Shown piece after piece: positions 40,593 to 49,693 of a stretch of 64,000 nucleotides of DNA. The first letter of the stretch is position 1. The number at the start of each line of letters is the position of its first letter. Below the pieces are notes generated by a model. The model saw only the letters and a program-made list of their open reading frames with translations. It was not told the origin of the DNA and did no database searches. The position numbers and the translations under genes are program-made. Source of the DNA: Pseudomonadota bacterium (GTDB lineage Bacteria > Pseudomonadota > Gammaproteobacteria > Burkholderiales > Chitinibacteraceae); NCBI GenBank assembly GCA_026399755.1, contig JAPLQI010000052.1:1-64000 (forward strand). Direction: 5' to 3'.

Positions 40593-41588
40593 GTGAGCCA
40601 ATTTATACGCCTAACGATGGATGACATTGCCCGCTTGGCCAATGTATCCAAAACAACGGCCAGCCTCGTCCTTAACGGGCGCTCGGCAGAATATCGCATC
40701 GCGGAAGCCACCAAGGAACGCGTGCTGGCAATTGCCCGCGAGCACCATTTTCAGCCCTCGCAGTCGGCCAAAACGCTGCGCTCCCGCAAAAGTGGCACTT
40801 TAGGTTTGCTCGTACCCGAGCTAAGTAACTTTGCCCACGCCAGCCTCGCGCAAGCTTTAGAGCCATTATGCCGCGAGGCGGGCTATCAGCTGCTGGTCAT
40901 GAGTAGTAATGAGCAAGCTACGATGGAAACCGCAGGCATCGAGCACCTGCTCACCCGCCAAGTAGACGGCCTGATTGTGGTGCCTTGCAGCAGCGATGCC
41001 ACGCAATATTTAAAATGGTCTTTGCGCCTACCGCTGGTCTTTGTCGATCGCCACATCAAAGACTGCCCAATTCCCTTTGTCGTCACCGACGCCATCGATG
41101 CCGTCACCTCCTTAGTGGTAAAAACCATCGCGGGTGGCAGTAAAGAGGTGGTTTATTTTGGCGGCCAAGCCGACTTATCCCCCAGCCAAGACCGACTAGC
41201 TGGCTATCGCAAAGGCTTAGAATTAAGCGGTGTGACAGAACAGGAACACTGGGTCTGGCAAAGAGATTACCTGCGCCCATCGGGTTACAGCATGATGGCA
41301 GAATGCTATGAGCGCCTTGGCCACTATCCTGACAGCCTATTTACCGGCTCGCTCACCCTGCTAGAAGGCGCACTTGCTTATATCAACGAAAAGCAAAACG
41401 GCCTGCCCAAGCATTTAATGACCTTTGACGATCACAATCTACTCAACTGCCTGCCTTGGGGCATTCAATCCGTGGTGCAAGACAGCCAACTACTCGCAAG
41501 CGAAAGCCTTGCAAGAGTCTTAAAACTCATGCAAGGCGAAGTGGTGGATTCGGTGTGGATCCCTGCAAGCTTGCATCAACGTAGCTAA
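40593..41588 (+). CDS. LacI-family repressor, Cra/FruR-like
   Basis: A 331-residue regulator if started at GTG 40593. The ATG at 40617 (MDDIARLANVSKTTASLVLNG) would also give a complete HTH. The N-terminal LacI HTH with the hinge RSRKSGTLGLLVPEL is followed by a periplasmic-binding-protein fold including GIEHLLTRQVDGLIVVP and QDRLAGYRKGLELSG. Sequence flavour is that of the Cra/FruR/ScrR group, sensing phosphorylated fructose or related metabolites. No sugar transport genes lie beside it, so a distant regulon is likely. Confidence 0.88.
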   Translation: MSQFIRLTMDDIARLANVSKTTASLVLNGRSAEYRIAEATKERVLAIAREHHFQPSQSAKTLRSRKSGTLGLLVPELSNFAHASLAQALEPLCREAGYQLLVMSSNEQATMETAGIEHLLTRQVDGLIVVPCSSDATQYLKWSLRLPLVFVDRHIKDCPIPFVVTDAIDAVTSLVVKTIAGGSKEVVYFGGQADLSPSQDRLAGYRKGLELSGVTEQEHWVWQRDYLRPSGYSMMAECYERLGHYPDSLFTGSLTLLEGALAYINEKQNGLPKHLMTFDDHNLLNCLPWGIQSVVQDSQLLASESLARVLKLMQGEVVDSVWIPASLHQRS

Positions 41589-41683
41589 GAGAAGGCAGAC
41601 AACACGATTGCCCTTGCTTACACAAAAAAATCATAGCGCCTTACTACCTTGCCAGATAAATGTACTGAGGGCATGGCATAGCC

Positions 41684-43075
41684 GTGATACGGCTTGAACC
41701 AAAGCAACTAATCACTGACAATTACGGCAATCTGTTTGCCCTGAGTAAGACCATGACCTATGCGCCGCCGACACACCGATTACAAGTTTTACAAAAAATC
41801 GACTTTGAAGAAGGGCTAACTGCGGACGATCCACGTTATGTGGAGACGCAAACGGCGCGAGGCAGCGAGAAAACCTTTATCCGATTGGCATCAAAACTAG
41901 GCTGGGACCCAGCATCCTCCCAGTTTTTCTTCCCACCAATGCAAAAGCACATCTTGTTTTTTGGCCATGTTGGCAGCGGCAAAAGCACCGAGCTGCGCCA
42001 CTATGCAAAAAAACTTCACGATTCCAACAAGTTTTTAGTCATCGATGTAGATGTCAACAGCAAGCTTGATCGGAATAATCTCGAATTTCCAGACACGCTC
42101 ATGGCTATGGCTGAAATGTTGCTCACTGGCTTGCAGCAAGCAGCAATTCCTTTTAACGATCAAGCATTACAACCACTGCGAGACTGGTTTGGCATTGTTG
42201 TTCAAAGCGATACAACTTCGCGTGAATACAGCGCAGAAATCAGAACAGGCCTAGAGGCAGGTGGCGGCTTACCGGGGTTTATCAAATTATTCGCCCAAGT
42301 CACCAGTGCATTTAAAACAGGCTCCACCACCAAAACAGAACTGCGTAAGGAAATTCGCAATACCTTTGGCCGCTTAGCTGATGCATTCAATGCCGTACTG
42401 GCCTCAGCGGAAGCCGCTCTCATTTCTGCTGGGCGAGCCGAGCGCGTGCTGTTTCTGCTCGATGGCACCGATAAACTGCGTAGCGAAGCCACCAAGCAGT
42501 TCTTTGTGCAAGATGCCGAGCAACTACTCGCCATCAACGCCCTCGTCATCTACACCGCACCGATCCATCTTAAATACGACAGCAATGTAGTCAGTGGCAA
42601 ACTTGATGCAGATTTAATTCTGCCCATGATTAAGCTATTTGAACCCAGCGGCGTTCGTTGCGAGGCGGGCTGGTTGGCGCTCAGAAATTTGCTGCTAAAA
42701 CGCGCTGACCACCGCCTATTTGCCAGTGAAACCGAAATCAACACGCTAATCGAGCACAGCGGTGGCCATCCGCGTGAGCTGCTACGCCTACTCAAGCTAT
42801 CCTGCGAATACGCAGAAACGAATCTGATCGACAGCGCCGTCGTCACGCGAGCAATCAAACAACTCGCTTCGGAATACCGCCGTTTCCTAGAACCCGCCGA
42901 TTACCCTCTGCTAAAAAGTATGGATACAGGCACGACCACACACAGCGGCAATGACGACGCCATCAAGCGCCTGCTCTACAATTTGGCATTACTGGAATAC
43001 AACGATGGCAGCTGGCGACGCAGCCACCCTGTGATTCGCGGGTTGGATGGCTATATCAACGCCAGCACCACATAA
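41684..43075 (+). CDS. P-loop NTPase (STAND/AAA-like), partner of TPR protein
   Basis: A 463-residue protein, GTG start at 41684 with no clear Shine-Dalgarno. A later ATG at 41753 is an alternative. The Walker A motif FFGHVGSGKSTELRH lies near residues 92-105, and Walker B is VLFLLDGTDKL near 258-268. The sensor/winged-helix part HSGGHPRELLRLLKLSCEYA (about 362-380) is typical of STAND/AAA ATPases of the conflict-system type. There is no transmembrane segment and no nuclease motif. Its stop codon shares one base with the start of the TPR gene (TAATG), so the pair is coupled. Exact family not recognised; defence or signalling role is inference. Confidence 0.75.
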   Translation: MIRLEPKQLITDNYGNLFALSKTMTYAPPTHRLQVLQKIDFEEGLTADDPRYVETQTARGSEKTFIRLASKLGWDPASSQFFFPPMQKHILFFGHVGSGKSTELRHYAKKLHDSNKFLVIDVDVNSKLDRNNLEFPDTLMAMAEMLLTGLQQAAIPFNDQALQPLRDWFGIVVQSDTTSREYSAEIRTGLEAGGGLPGFIKLFAQVTSAFKTGSTTKTELRKEIRNTFGRLADAFNAVLASAEAALISAGRAERVLFLLDGTDKLRSEATKQFFVQDAEQLLAINALVIYTAPIHLKYDSNVVSGKLDADLILPMIKLFEPSGVRCEAGWLALRNLLLKRADHRLFASETEINTLIEHSGGHPRELLRLLKLSCEYAETNLIDSAVVTRAIKQLASEYRRFLEPADYPLLKSMDTGTTTHSGNDDAIKRLLYNLALLEYNDGSWRRSHPVIRGLDGYINASTT

Positions 43076-44853
43076 TGCAAGATCTCTTTGGCTTCGATCG
43101 CCAACGCCTGCTTGCCGCCAGCAGCATCCAACCCGAGCATTTCGACGAATTTCAGCGGCTGTGTATTACGCTGGTACACGGCAGTGCCTTCCAGTTTGTA
43201 CTGACAGAAATCTACAGCCAGCCCTATACCGATGTGCTGATCGCACAACTGACATCAGTACTGCAACAAAACCAGCTTGCGTCAGCCAGCTTGATGCTCG
43301 ATGAAAGCATCATGGGCATTCCAGAGCTTGAAACACACCTCATCGAACTACGCCATACCGCTGGCGTAATCCACATCCTCGGTGGCAGCGCTTGGTTTAC
43401 TCCGGCACGCTGGGCCGAGCTGAATTTACGCCGCGATACGCTGGCGCATGAATGCCAAGTAAAGCTGGTTTTCTGGCTAACGCCCCAGCAAACCAGAGAT
43501 TGCGCAAACTATGCGATTGATCTGTGGGCTTGGCGAAGTGGGGTATATGGGTTTGAAGAGACCACAAATGCAACAACCCGAGCAGCCCCACAGCGAGATA
43601 TTGGGTTTTCCAATCAAAGCCAACTTGATCGTGCACGGCGCATTGGGCAACTTCGTGCTTGGCTGGCAAGTGATCCTGCTCCGCCCATAGCCATGCGAGG
43701 TCAACTGTGGAATGAACTAGCTATTTTATTAGAGGATTTGGGACAGCTTGATGAAGCATTGCATATCCGAGAAAAGAAAGAACTTCCCTTTTATGAAGGA
43801 CTCGACGACGAACGTTCACGAGCCATTACACTCGGTAAGATTGCCGATATCTTACAGAAGCGTGGTCAGCTCGATGAGGCACTGCATATTTACGAAAATG
43901 AAGAACTCCCTCTTTATAAGAAACTCGGGGAGGTGCGTTTACACGCTATTACACTAAGCAAGGTTGCCGATATTCTACAAATACGCGGTCACCTTGATAA
44001 AGCCCTGTCCATTCACCAGAAAGAAGTACTCCCTGTTTATGAACAGTTAGGCGATATGCGTTCACGCGCCATGGCGCTCGGCAGAATTTCCGATATTTTA
44101 CAAGCTCGTAACCAGCTTGATGAAGCCCTGCGTATCCGAGAGCAAGAAGTACTCCCAATATATGAACAACTGGGCGATGCGCGTTCATACGCTGCTACGC
44201 TAGGACAGATTGCCAATATTTTTCAAAAACGGGGCCAACTTGATGAAGCCCTGCTTATCCGCGAAAAAAAAGTACTTCCTGTTTATGAGCAACTGGGCGA
44301 TGTGCATGCTCGCGCCGTTACGCTAGGACAGATTGCAGACATTTTTCAAGTGCGTGGTCAACTTGATGAGGCCCTGCATCTTCGTGAACAAAAAGAACTG
44401 CCTGTTTATAAGCAACTAGGTGATGTGCGTTCATGCGCCATTACCCTAAGCAAGATCGCCAATATTTGGCAGGCACGTGGTCAGCTAGATAAAGCCCTAG
44501 ATATTCTTGAGAAAGAAGTCCTACCAACCTTTGAACGGCTAAGCGATATGCACTCATACGCCAATACGCTAGGACAGATAGCAGATATTTTTCAAGATCG
44601 CGGTCAGCTTGACAAGGCCCTGCATATACTTGAAAAAGAAGCACTCCCTATTTACGAACAACTCAGCGATATGCAAAGAGCCATAATAAACAAAACCAAT
44701 ATGGCAATTATTTTAATCCAGAGAGATGGCCATTGCGGAGAGAAGGCCGGAGCGCTGTTAGTACAAGCCTTGGAAACAGCACGCAAGATGAATTTACCCG
44801 AAGTGCAAATAATTGAACAAATCATCAGGGAACATCTGCCCGAAGCTCCATAA
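43075..44853 (+). CDS. TPR-repeat protein coupled to the P-loop NTPase
   Basis: A 592-residue protein. Residues 1-170 form a globular domain with LIELRHTAGVIHILGGSAWF, a stretch LNLRRDTLAHECQVKLVFWL and YAIDLWAWRSGVYGFEE. This segment resembles the N-terminal part of many bacterial STAND/TPR proteins. Residues about 223-550 hold eight consecutive 41-residue repeats with consensus GQLDEALHIREKEVLP, then YEQLGD and ITLGQIADIFQ, which are kinesin-light-chain-like TPRs. A degenerate ninth helix pair follows. TPRs imply a protein-binding sensor or scaffold for the upstream ATPase. No enzyme motif seen. Confidence 0.78.
   Translation: MQDLFGFDRQRLLAASSIQPEHFDEFQRLCITLVHGSAFQFVLTEIYSQPYTDVLIAQLTSVLQQNQLASASLMLDESIMGIPELETHLIELRHTAGVIHILGGSAWFTPARWAELNLRRDTLAHECQVKLVFWLTPQQTRDCANYAIDLWAWRSGVYGFEETTNATTRAAPQRDIGFSNQSQLDRARRIGQLRAWLASDPAPPIAMRGQLWNELAILLEDLGQLDEALHIREKKELPFYEGLDDERSRAITLGKIADILQKRGQLDEALHIYENEELPLYKKLGEVRLHAITLSKVADILQIRGHLDKALSIHQKEVLPVYEQLGDMRSRAMALGRISDILQARNQLDEALRIREQEVLPIYEQLGDARSYAATLGQIANIFQKRGQLDEALLIREKKVLPVYEQLGDVHARAVTLGQIADIFQVRGQLDEALHLREQKELPVYKQLGDVRSCAITLSKIANIWQARGQLDKALDILEKEVLPTFERLSDMHSYANTLGQIADIFQDRGQLDKALHILEKEALPIYEQLSDMQRAIINKTNMAIILIQRDGHCGEKAGALLVQALETARKMNLPEVQIIEQIIREHLPEAP
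43741..44724 (+). repeat. Eight 123-nt tandem repeats coding the TPR array
   Basis: Repeat units start at 43741, 43864, 43987 and so on to 44602, each 123 nt long (41 codons), each opening with the codons for Gly/Asn-Gln/His-Leu-Asp. Units remain similar at DNA level (for example GGTCAGCTTGATGAAGCCCT-like openings), so the copy number may change by recombination. Confidence 0.85.
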
Positions 44854-44934
44854 ATAAAGCAAGACCACGCATTAACAGCAATTCCCCCCCCAAAAAACAC
44901 ACCGGCATTAAATGCCATATTTTTATCTACGCTA

Positions 44935-44957
44935 AAGATGTACTATAAATGCTTATT
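44935..44957 (+). promoter_or_regulatory. NsrR-like operator upstream of nsrR
   Basis: A 23-nt imperfect dyad beginning AAGATGTACTATAAATGC, 20 nt before the nsrR start. It resembles the known NsrR site (AAGATGYATTT repeated as an inverted pair). This suggests nitric-oxide-relieved autorepression. Confidence 0.55.
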
Positions 44958-44977
44958 ATAAAGTCCGGACAACCCCG

Positions 44978-45430
44978 ATGCGCTTGAATGTTTTTACTGA
45001 TTATTGCTTGCGTACTTTAATTTACGTTGGCGTGCAGAATGATGGCATTGTGACGCGTGGGGAGATTGCCTCAGCCTATGGCGTTTCTGACAATCATCTG
45101 ATGAAAGTCATGAGCTTTCTAGCCCGCAATGGTTTTTTAGAAACCACCCGAGGCAAAGGCGGCGGCATGCGCTTATCTCGGCCTGCGGATCAGATTAGCG
45201 TTGGCGCTTTGGTGCGCCTAAGCGAGGCAGATAGCCCCGTTGTAGAATGCTTTGATCGTGAGCATTCCACCTGTAGCATCGGCGCGGTATGCCGCTTAAA
45301 AGGCGTATTAAACGAGGCCATGCAAGCATTTTTCAGTGTGCTTGATCGCTACACCCTGCAAGATTTAATCAATAACCCTGTCGAGCTGAATGCGATTTTT
45401 AGCATTCCCTTGCTACAGGTAAAAGGCTGA
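44978..45430 (+). CDS. nsrR: Nitric-oxide-sensing repressor NsrR
   Basis: A 150-residue Rrf2-family regulator. The N-terminal [20 protein letters not shown] and [19 protein letters not shown] winged helix plus [13 protein letters not shown] are typical of NsrR. Cluster Cys are in [21 protein letters not shown] (three Cys near 91-106), as in NsrR rather than IscR. It represses nitric oxide defence genes until NO attacks its Fe-S cluster. Its expected target norB lies 18 kb downstream, beyond the Dnd island. Confidence 0.88.
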   Translation: MRLNVFTDYCLRTLIYVGVQNDGIVTRGEIASAYGVSDNHLMKVMSFLARNGFLETTRGKGGGMRLSRPADQISVGALVRLSEADSPVVECFDREHSTCSIGAVCRLKGVLNEAMQAFFSVLDRYTLQDLINNPVELNAIFSIPLLQVKG

Positions 45431-45457
45431 TCCAGCCCATTTATAAAAAGTACCACC

Positions 45458-45670
45458 ATGACCCAAATAAATAATCCCCAGCACGGCATCACGCTGGAAA
45501 AAATCCTCACCGATTTAGTCGAGCATTTCGGCTGGCCAGAACTAGCCCGCCGCATCCCAATTCAATGTTTTGAAAAAGACCCATCCATCAAATCCAGCCT
45601 AAAATTCCTGCGCCGCACCCCATGGGCACGCACCAAGGTGGAAGAGCTGGATGCAAAAATGCGGCGCTAA
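45458..45670 (+). CDS. DUF2132 (VF530-like) small protein
   Basis: A 70-residue basic protein: [20 protein letters not shown] then [20 protein letters not shown] and [16 protein letters not shown]. This is the compact helical VF530/DUF2132 family, suspected to bind DNA. It begins 27 nt after nsrR on the same strand, so likely the same transcript. It is the last core gene before the Dnd island, ending 8 nt before dndA (convergent). Confidence 0.88.
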   Translation: MTQINNPQHGITLEKILTDLVEHFGWPELARRIPIQCFEKDPSIKSSLKFLRRTPWARTKVEELDAKMRR

Positions 45671-45678
45671 GCAAATCT

Positions 45679-46803
45679 TCATAAAAGTGCCTTTAAAGCA
45701 TTACATATTTCATCAATAGGAAGCGTTTTTGTTTGGTGGCTCCACGACATTCGCATTGCACCTGCAATTCGTTCTGGACTCAGGCCCATAGCGCTTAATA
45801 CATGCGAGGGAGTGTAGCTACTTGATGTACAAGCAGAGCCATTTGATATGGCAACAATGCTTTTTAGCATCACAATGGCGGCTTCCGAATTAACCCCTGG
45901 AATTGAAAAATTAAGCACAAATGGCGAAGTATTTTCTCCATTTATTTGAGCGCCTAATATTTGAAGAGCAACGACTAAATTTTGTTTTAGTGCCGCAGCG
46001 TGCTCACACCATTCTTGACTATTTTTGCTTGCTAACTCACATGCATAGCCAAATCCTGCAATTAAAGGAACAGCTAAGGTTCCTGGGCGAAGCCCCTTCT
46101 CTTGACCTCCACCAAAAAAAATAGGCATTAAGGGTGGTTTTATAAACCCACGACGTCGTATCACCAAGGACCCTATGCCCTTAGGTGCATACAGTTTGTG
46201 GCCACTTGCACTGATGAAATCAATTCTTGGGTTTTTAAGATCGATGGAGTACTTACCAAAGCTTTGGGCAGCATCTACATGAAAATACGCATCATGGGAA
46301 GCAAGCGCTGCACACACATCGCTGATTGGTTGTATTGCACCTGTTTCATTGTTGACATGCATAATTGAAACAAGCAACGTGTCATCTCTAAGCTGTGATT
46401 TAAACTCTTCCAAATCGATTAAACCATTAGACCCAACATTTAAGTAAGTTACGTCAAAGCCTTGGCTTTCTAAAAACTGAACGGGTTCTAGTACAGCTTT
46501 ATGCTCAATTTTAGTGGTAATAATGTGTTTTTTACCCGTAGCCACGGCATGCTCACGTAAGCCTAAAATAGCAATGTTGTTACTCTCTGTTGCACCACTA
46601 GTAAATATAACTTCTGTTTTTACAGCACTGACAACATGAGCAACTTGCTCCCTTGCTTTTTCTACAGCTCGCTTAGCCGACAATCCAAACTCATGTGTGC
46701 GGCTACCCGCATTACCAAACTCACTAACCATCATTTTATAAACAAGATCAGCGACTTCTGGTAGCACGGGGGTTGTGGCGTTGTAATCGAGATAAGTAGT
46801 CAT
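45679..46803 (-). CDS. dndA: Cysteine desulfurase of the Dnd system
   Basis: A 374-residue class V PLP desulfurase: [38 protein letters not shown] Lys203 in SASGHKLYAPKGIG and the sulfur-carrying Cys325 in NGSACTSSSYTPSHVL. It is clearly distinct from the IscS at 21295 (374 versus 404 residues, different C-terminus). Divergent from dndBCDE across a 132-nt palindrome-bearing gap, the standard position for DndA, which supplies sulfur to DndC for DNA phosphorothioation. Also could be called a generic IscS paralogue, but the context decides. Confidence 0.92.
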   Translation of the reverse strand: MTTYLDYNATTPVLPEVADLVYKMMVSEFGNAGSRTHEFGLSAKRAVEKAREQVAHVVSAVKTEVIFTSGATESNNIAILGLREHAVATGKKHIITTKIEHKAVLEPVQFLESQGFDVTYLNVGSNGLIDLEEFKSQLRDDTLLVSIMHVNNETGAIQPISDVCAALASHDAYFHVDAAQSFGKYSIDLKNPRIDFISASGHKLYAPKGIGSLVIRRRGFIKPPLMPIFFGGGQEKGLRPGTLAVPLIAGFGYACELASKNSQEWCEHAAALKQNLVVALQILGAQINGENTSPFVLNFSIPGVNSEAAIVMLKSIVAISNGSACTSSSYTPSHVLSAMGLSPERIAGAMRMSWSHQTKTLPIDEICNALKALL

Positions 46804-46863
46804 AAATTCCTGTGTTTACGCAAAAGCCAAGACTAAAGAGACGAGTTCTGGTAGAGTTCTGCC

Positions 46864-46902
46864 CCTGTTTGTACAAACCAGCACTTTGATTGTACGAACA
46901 GG
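46864..46902. promoter_or_regulatory. Palindromic operator between dndA and dndB
   Basis: CCTGTTTGTACAA (46864-46876) and TTGTACGAACAGG (46890-46902) are inverted copies (12 of 13) separated by 13 nt. It lies in the shared promoter region of divergent dndA and dndBCDE. The right arm contains a possible -35 (TTGTAC) for dndB. DndB of Salmonella is reported to repress its own operon through a palindrome, so DndB is a candidate ligand; this is inference. Confidence 0.65.
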
Positions 46903-46935
46903 ATTATGTCCATAGTTTAACTTACGGTTTTCAGA

Positions 46936-48027
46936 ATGAATAGCATCATATCAGGCACATCTTTTGCCGCAATTCGAGGCGTCCAAGCTGGTGCAGAGTA
47001 TTACATTGTGATGTGCCCGCTAAAACGGCTCAGAAAGGTTTTTACCTTTGATGAAAGTGCTCTGCCCATTGAGGAAAGAGCACAACGCTCACTCAATCCA
47101 GATCGAATCCCGCACATCACAAACTACATCCTCTCTCAACGCGAGAGCTATGTATTTTCTGCGATCACCGCGTGCATTGAGGGAACAAGTCAGTTTCGTG
47201 CAATTGGTAATGGTTCGCATGAAAGCGATATTGGCACCTTGACTATTGACTCTAATGCCGAAGTTTATATTACCGATGGGCAACATAGAAACGCCGCCAT
47301 TATTGAAGCGCTAAAGCAAGATCCCACCTTGTCTGAAGAAACAATATCTGTCGTTTTCTTTGCCGACAAGTCACTGGCAGCACGGCAAAAAATATTTAAA
47401 GATTTGAATTTATACCCAGTAAAAACAGACCGATCATTAGGTATTACCTATGACAATAAACCTACATCTCTTTTATCAAAAGCTGTCATTCTAGCTAGCA
47501 CAGAATTAGTGAAATTAATTGATCTAGAAAAAAATAGTTTAGGTCCGCGATCAAAAAAACTCCTCACGCATAGTGCTTTTAATAAAGCGACCAGAGAATT
47601 ATTCGATAGTGTTGATGAAAAAAACTACACAGAGTTAATTCCAAAAGCGAGCAAATATTGGGCAAAGGTTTATGAAAACATGTCGGAATGGCAATTTGTT
47701 TTTAATGACAAGATATCTGCAGGTGAAACACGGAAACACTCAGTAAATGTGCACTCTGTAACCATTCAGGCTCTGGGAATAGTAGGGAAGCAGCTTTTAA
47801 AACAAGTAGATTGGGAAATCACCCTGCAAGGCTTAAGCACCATAAATTGGGATCGGAGTAATAAAAAAGATTGGGAGGGGCGTTGTTTGGCCAATAGTGG
47901 TATGAGTAATAACTCTAGTCGCGCTCATCTAACCGCGATACGTATTAAGTCATATCTTGGTTTAGCACTCACCAAGAAAGAATTAGATGATGAAGCCAAA
48001 TTAGCAGGAGCTAGAAATGAGCATTAA
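46936..48027 (+). CDS. dndB: DNA phosphorothioation regulator DndB
   Basis: A 363-residue DGQHR-domain protein: IPHITNYILSQRESYVFSAI near residue 58 and the signature VYITDGQHRNAAIIEAL (DGQHR at 114-118), then KIFKDLNLYPVKTDRSLGI. DndB is not needed for chemistry but controls modification level and represses dnd transcription. It overlaps dndC by 11 nt. The start ATG is the first after the palindrome. Confidence 0.94.
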   Translation: MNSIISGTSFAAIRGVQAGAEYYIVMCPLKRLRKVFTFDESALPIEERAQRSLNPDRIPHITNYILSQRESYVFSAITACIEGTSQFRAIGNGSHESDIGTLTIDSNAEVYITDGQHRNAAIIEALKQDPTLSEETISVVFFADKSLAARQKIFKDLNLYPVKTDRSLGITYDNKPTSLLSKAVILASTELVKLIDLEKNSLGPRSKKLLTHSAFNKATRELFDSVDEKNYTELIPKASKYWAKVYENMSEWQFVFNDKISAGETRKHSVNVHSVTIQALGIVGKQLLKQVDWEITLQGLSTINWDRSNKKDWEGRCLANSGMSNNSSRAHLTAIRIKSYLGLALTKKELDDEAKLAGARNEH

Positions 48028-49693
48028 TAAAGTAATAAAAATCTACTCCGCTTTTGGCGATAAAGGATTTAAAAATACCTTAGAAGTAGCCAAAGAGCAC
48101 GTAAAGAAACTGTACTTATCAGATCAGATTCCATGGGTAATTGGTTATAGCGGCGGCAAAGACTCAACAGCCATTTTGCAACTGATATGGTATGCATTAC
48201 GTGAATTAAAGCTAGAAAATCAATGCCATAAAGACGTACACGTAATCAGCACTGATACTTTAGTAGAAAATCCATTTGTCGCAATGTGGGTTGAAAAGTC
48301 CCTAGAACAAATGAATATAGCGGCAAAAGAACAAGAACTGCCAATTATTCCACATCGATTAACGCCTGCTGTGAAAGATCGCTTCTGGGTCAGCTTAATA
48401 GGCAAAGGCTACCCTGCTCCACGCTATAAATTTCGATGGTGCACAGATCGCTTAAAAATTGCGCCATCCAATACATTCATCACTAACTTAGTTGATAAGC
48501 GCGGGGAAGCAATACTCGTACTCGGCACTCGCAAGGCAGAGAGTTCCGCACGAGCTGCGTCAATGGAACACTATGAAAACATTGAAACAAATACACGCAA
48601 AGCTGATGGGCTCACGGCAAATGGCAGCTTAGATCGTGTTTGGGTCTACGCACCCATTGGCGAGTGGACCAATGACGATGTTTGGGTGTACTTAAACTCT
48701 ATTACAAACCCGTGGAACTTCCCCAATCAAGACTTAATGGGCATGTATCAAGGCGCGACTGAAGGTGGCGAATGCCCATTAGTAGTTGATAAAAGTACTC
48801 AAAGTTGCGGAGATAGCCGCTTTGGTTGCTATGTCTGCACCATGGTTTCAGAAGATAAATCAATGTCGGCCATGATTGCCAACGATGAAGAAAAAGATTG
48901 GATGCGCCCTTTAATGGAGCTCAGAAACACCATTGATGTGAATGATGCCAATCGAGACAAAAAAATTGAAAAGCTAAGTCGTGATAAAAAGCGACGTGAC
49001 TTTCGCCGCATGAACGGTTCATTAACCGTCCACATATCTAAGCATGGTGCTGACATCGTGCCCGGTCCTTACGTACAAAGCTTTCGCGAAGAAATGTTAG
49101 CTAAGGTATTGCAGGCCCAAATTGACGTACGAAAGATGGGGCCTAAAGAAGTTAAAAACATAGAGCTTCTGCCATTAGAGGAGCTAGAAGAAATTCGCCG
49201 GATTTGGCTAGAGGAAAAACTAGAGGTTGAAGATCGACTTCCTGAAATCTACCAACGCGTTATTGGACAAGCTTATCCAGGTAAAAAACGCGCACATCAC
49301 CCTATTTTAAATGCCAATATTTTGAGTAAGCTGAAAGATTACTGCACTGAACATAACGACCAAGACGGACTAATGTATCAACAAATCCGCAATGTGATGG
49401 CCATTGCAAATAAGCATAAAAATCAGCTGCGTAGAGCAAATTTACCTAATGAACTCAATGAAATGTTAGAAAAAGGCGCATTTACATCTCTGGAGGATGC
49501 AAAAACATTTGCACTAGAGCGCAAGCGCCACGAGCTACAAATTCAACTCGATAACTCCCCTAATATTTTGGATCAAGAGCGGGAAGAGATGCGAAAAAGT
49601 ATCGAGATGATTACAAGGTCACTGAAGCAAGAAGGTTACAGTTCATTGCTGATTGAAACAGAGGAAGAAGAGGTAAACAGCGATGATCTTTGA
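48017..49693 (+). CDS. dndC: DNA phosphorothioation protein DndC (PAPS reductase-like)
   Basis: A 558-residue protein with an ATP-pyrophosphatase domain: VIGYSGGKDSTAILQL (PP-loop SGGKDS at 45-50), then FRWCTDRLKIAPSN and a Cys set in GECPL and SCGDSRFGCYVCTMVS that matches the 4Fe-4S site of DndC. It activates the DNA phosphate and transfers sulfur delivered by DndA. The C-terminal third is charged and helical. Overlaps both neighbours (11 nt each), so the operon is tightly coupled. Confidence 0.96.
   Translation: MSINKVIKIYSAFGDKGFKNTLEVAKEHVKKLYLSDQIPWVIGYSGGKDSTAILQLIWYALRELKLENQCHKDVHVISTDTLVENPFVAMWVEKSLEQMNIAAKEQELPIIPHRLTPAVKDRFWVSLIGKGYPAPRYKFRWCTDRLKIAPSNTFITNLVDKRGEAILVLGTRKAESSARAASMEHYENIETNTRKADGLTANGSLDRVWVYAPIGEWTNDDVWVYLNSITNPWNFPNQDLMGMYQGATEGGECPLVVDKSTQSCGDSRFGCYVCTMVSEDKSMSAMIANDEEKDWMRPLMELRNTIDVNDANRDKKIEKLSRDKKRRDFRRMNGSLTVHISKHGADIVPGPYVQSFREEMLAKVLQAQIDVRKMGPKEVKNIELLPLEELEEIRRIWLEEKLEVEDRLPEIYQRVIGQAYPGKKRAHHPILNANILSKLKDYCTEHNDQDGLMYQQIRNVMAIANKHKNQLRRANLPNELNEMLEKGAFTSLEDAKTFALERKRHELQIQLDNSPNILDQEREEMRKSIEMITRSLKQEGYSSLLIETEEEEVNSDDL

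Noticed and set aside
43741-44724. Regular 123-nt repeats considered as a CRISPR-like array
   Set aside because: They are continuous coding repeats in one frame without spacers, and translate into TPR units.
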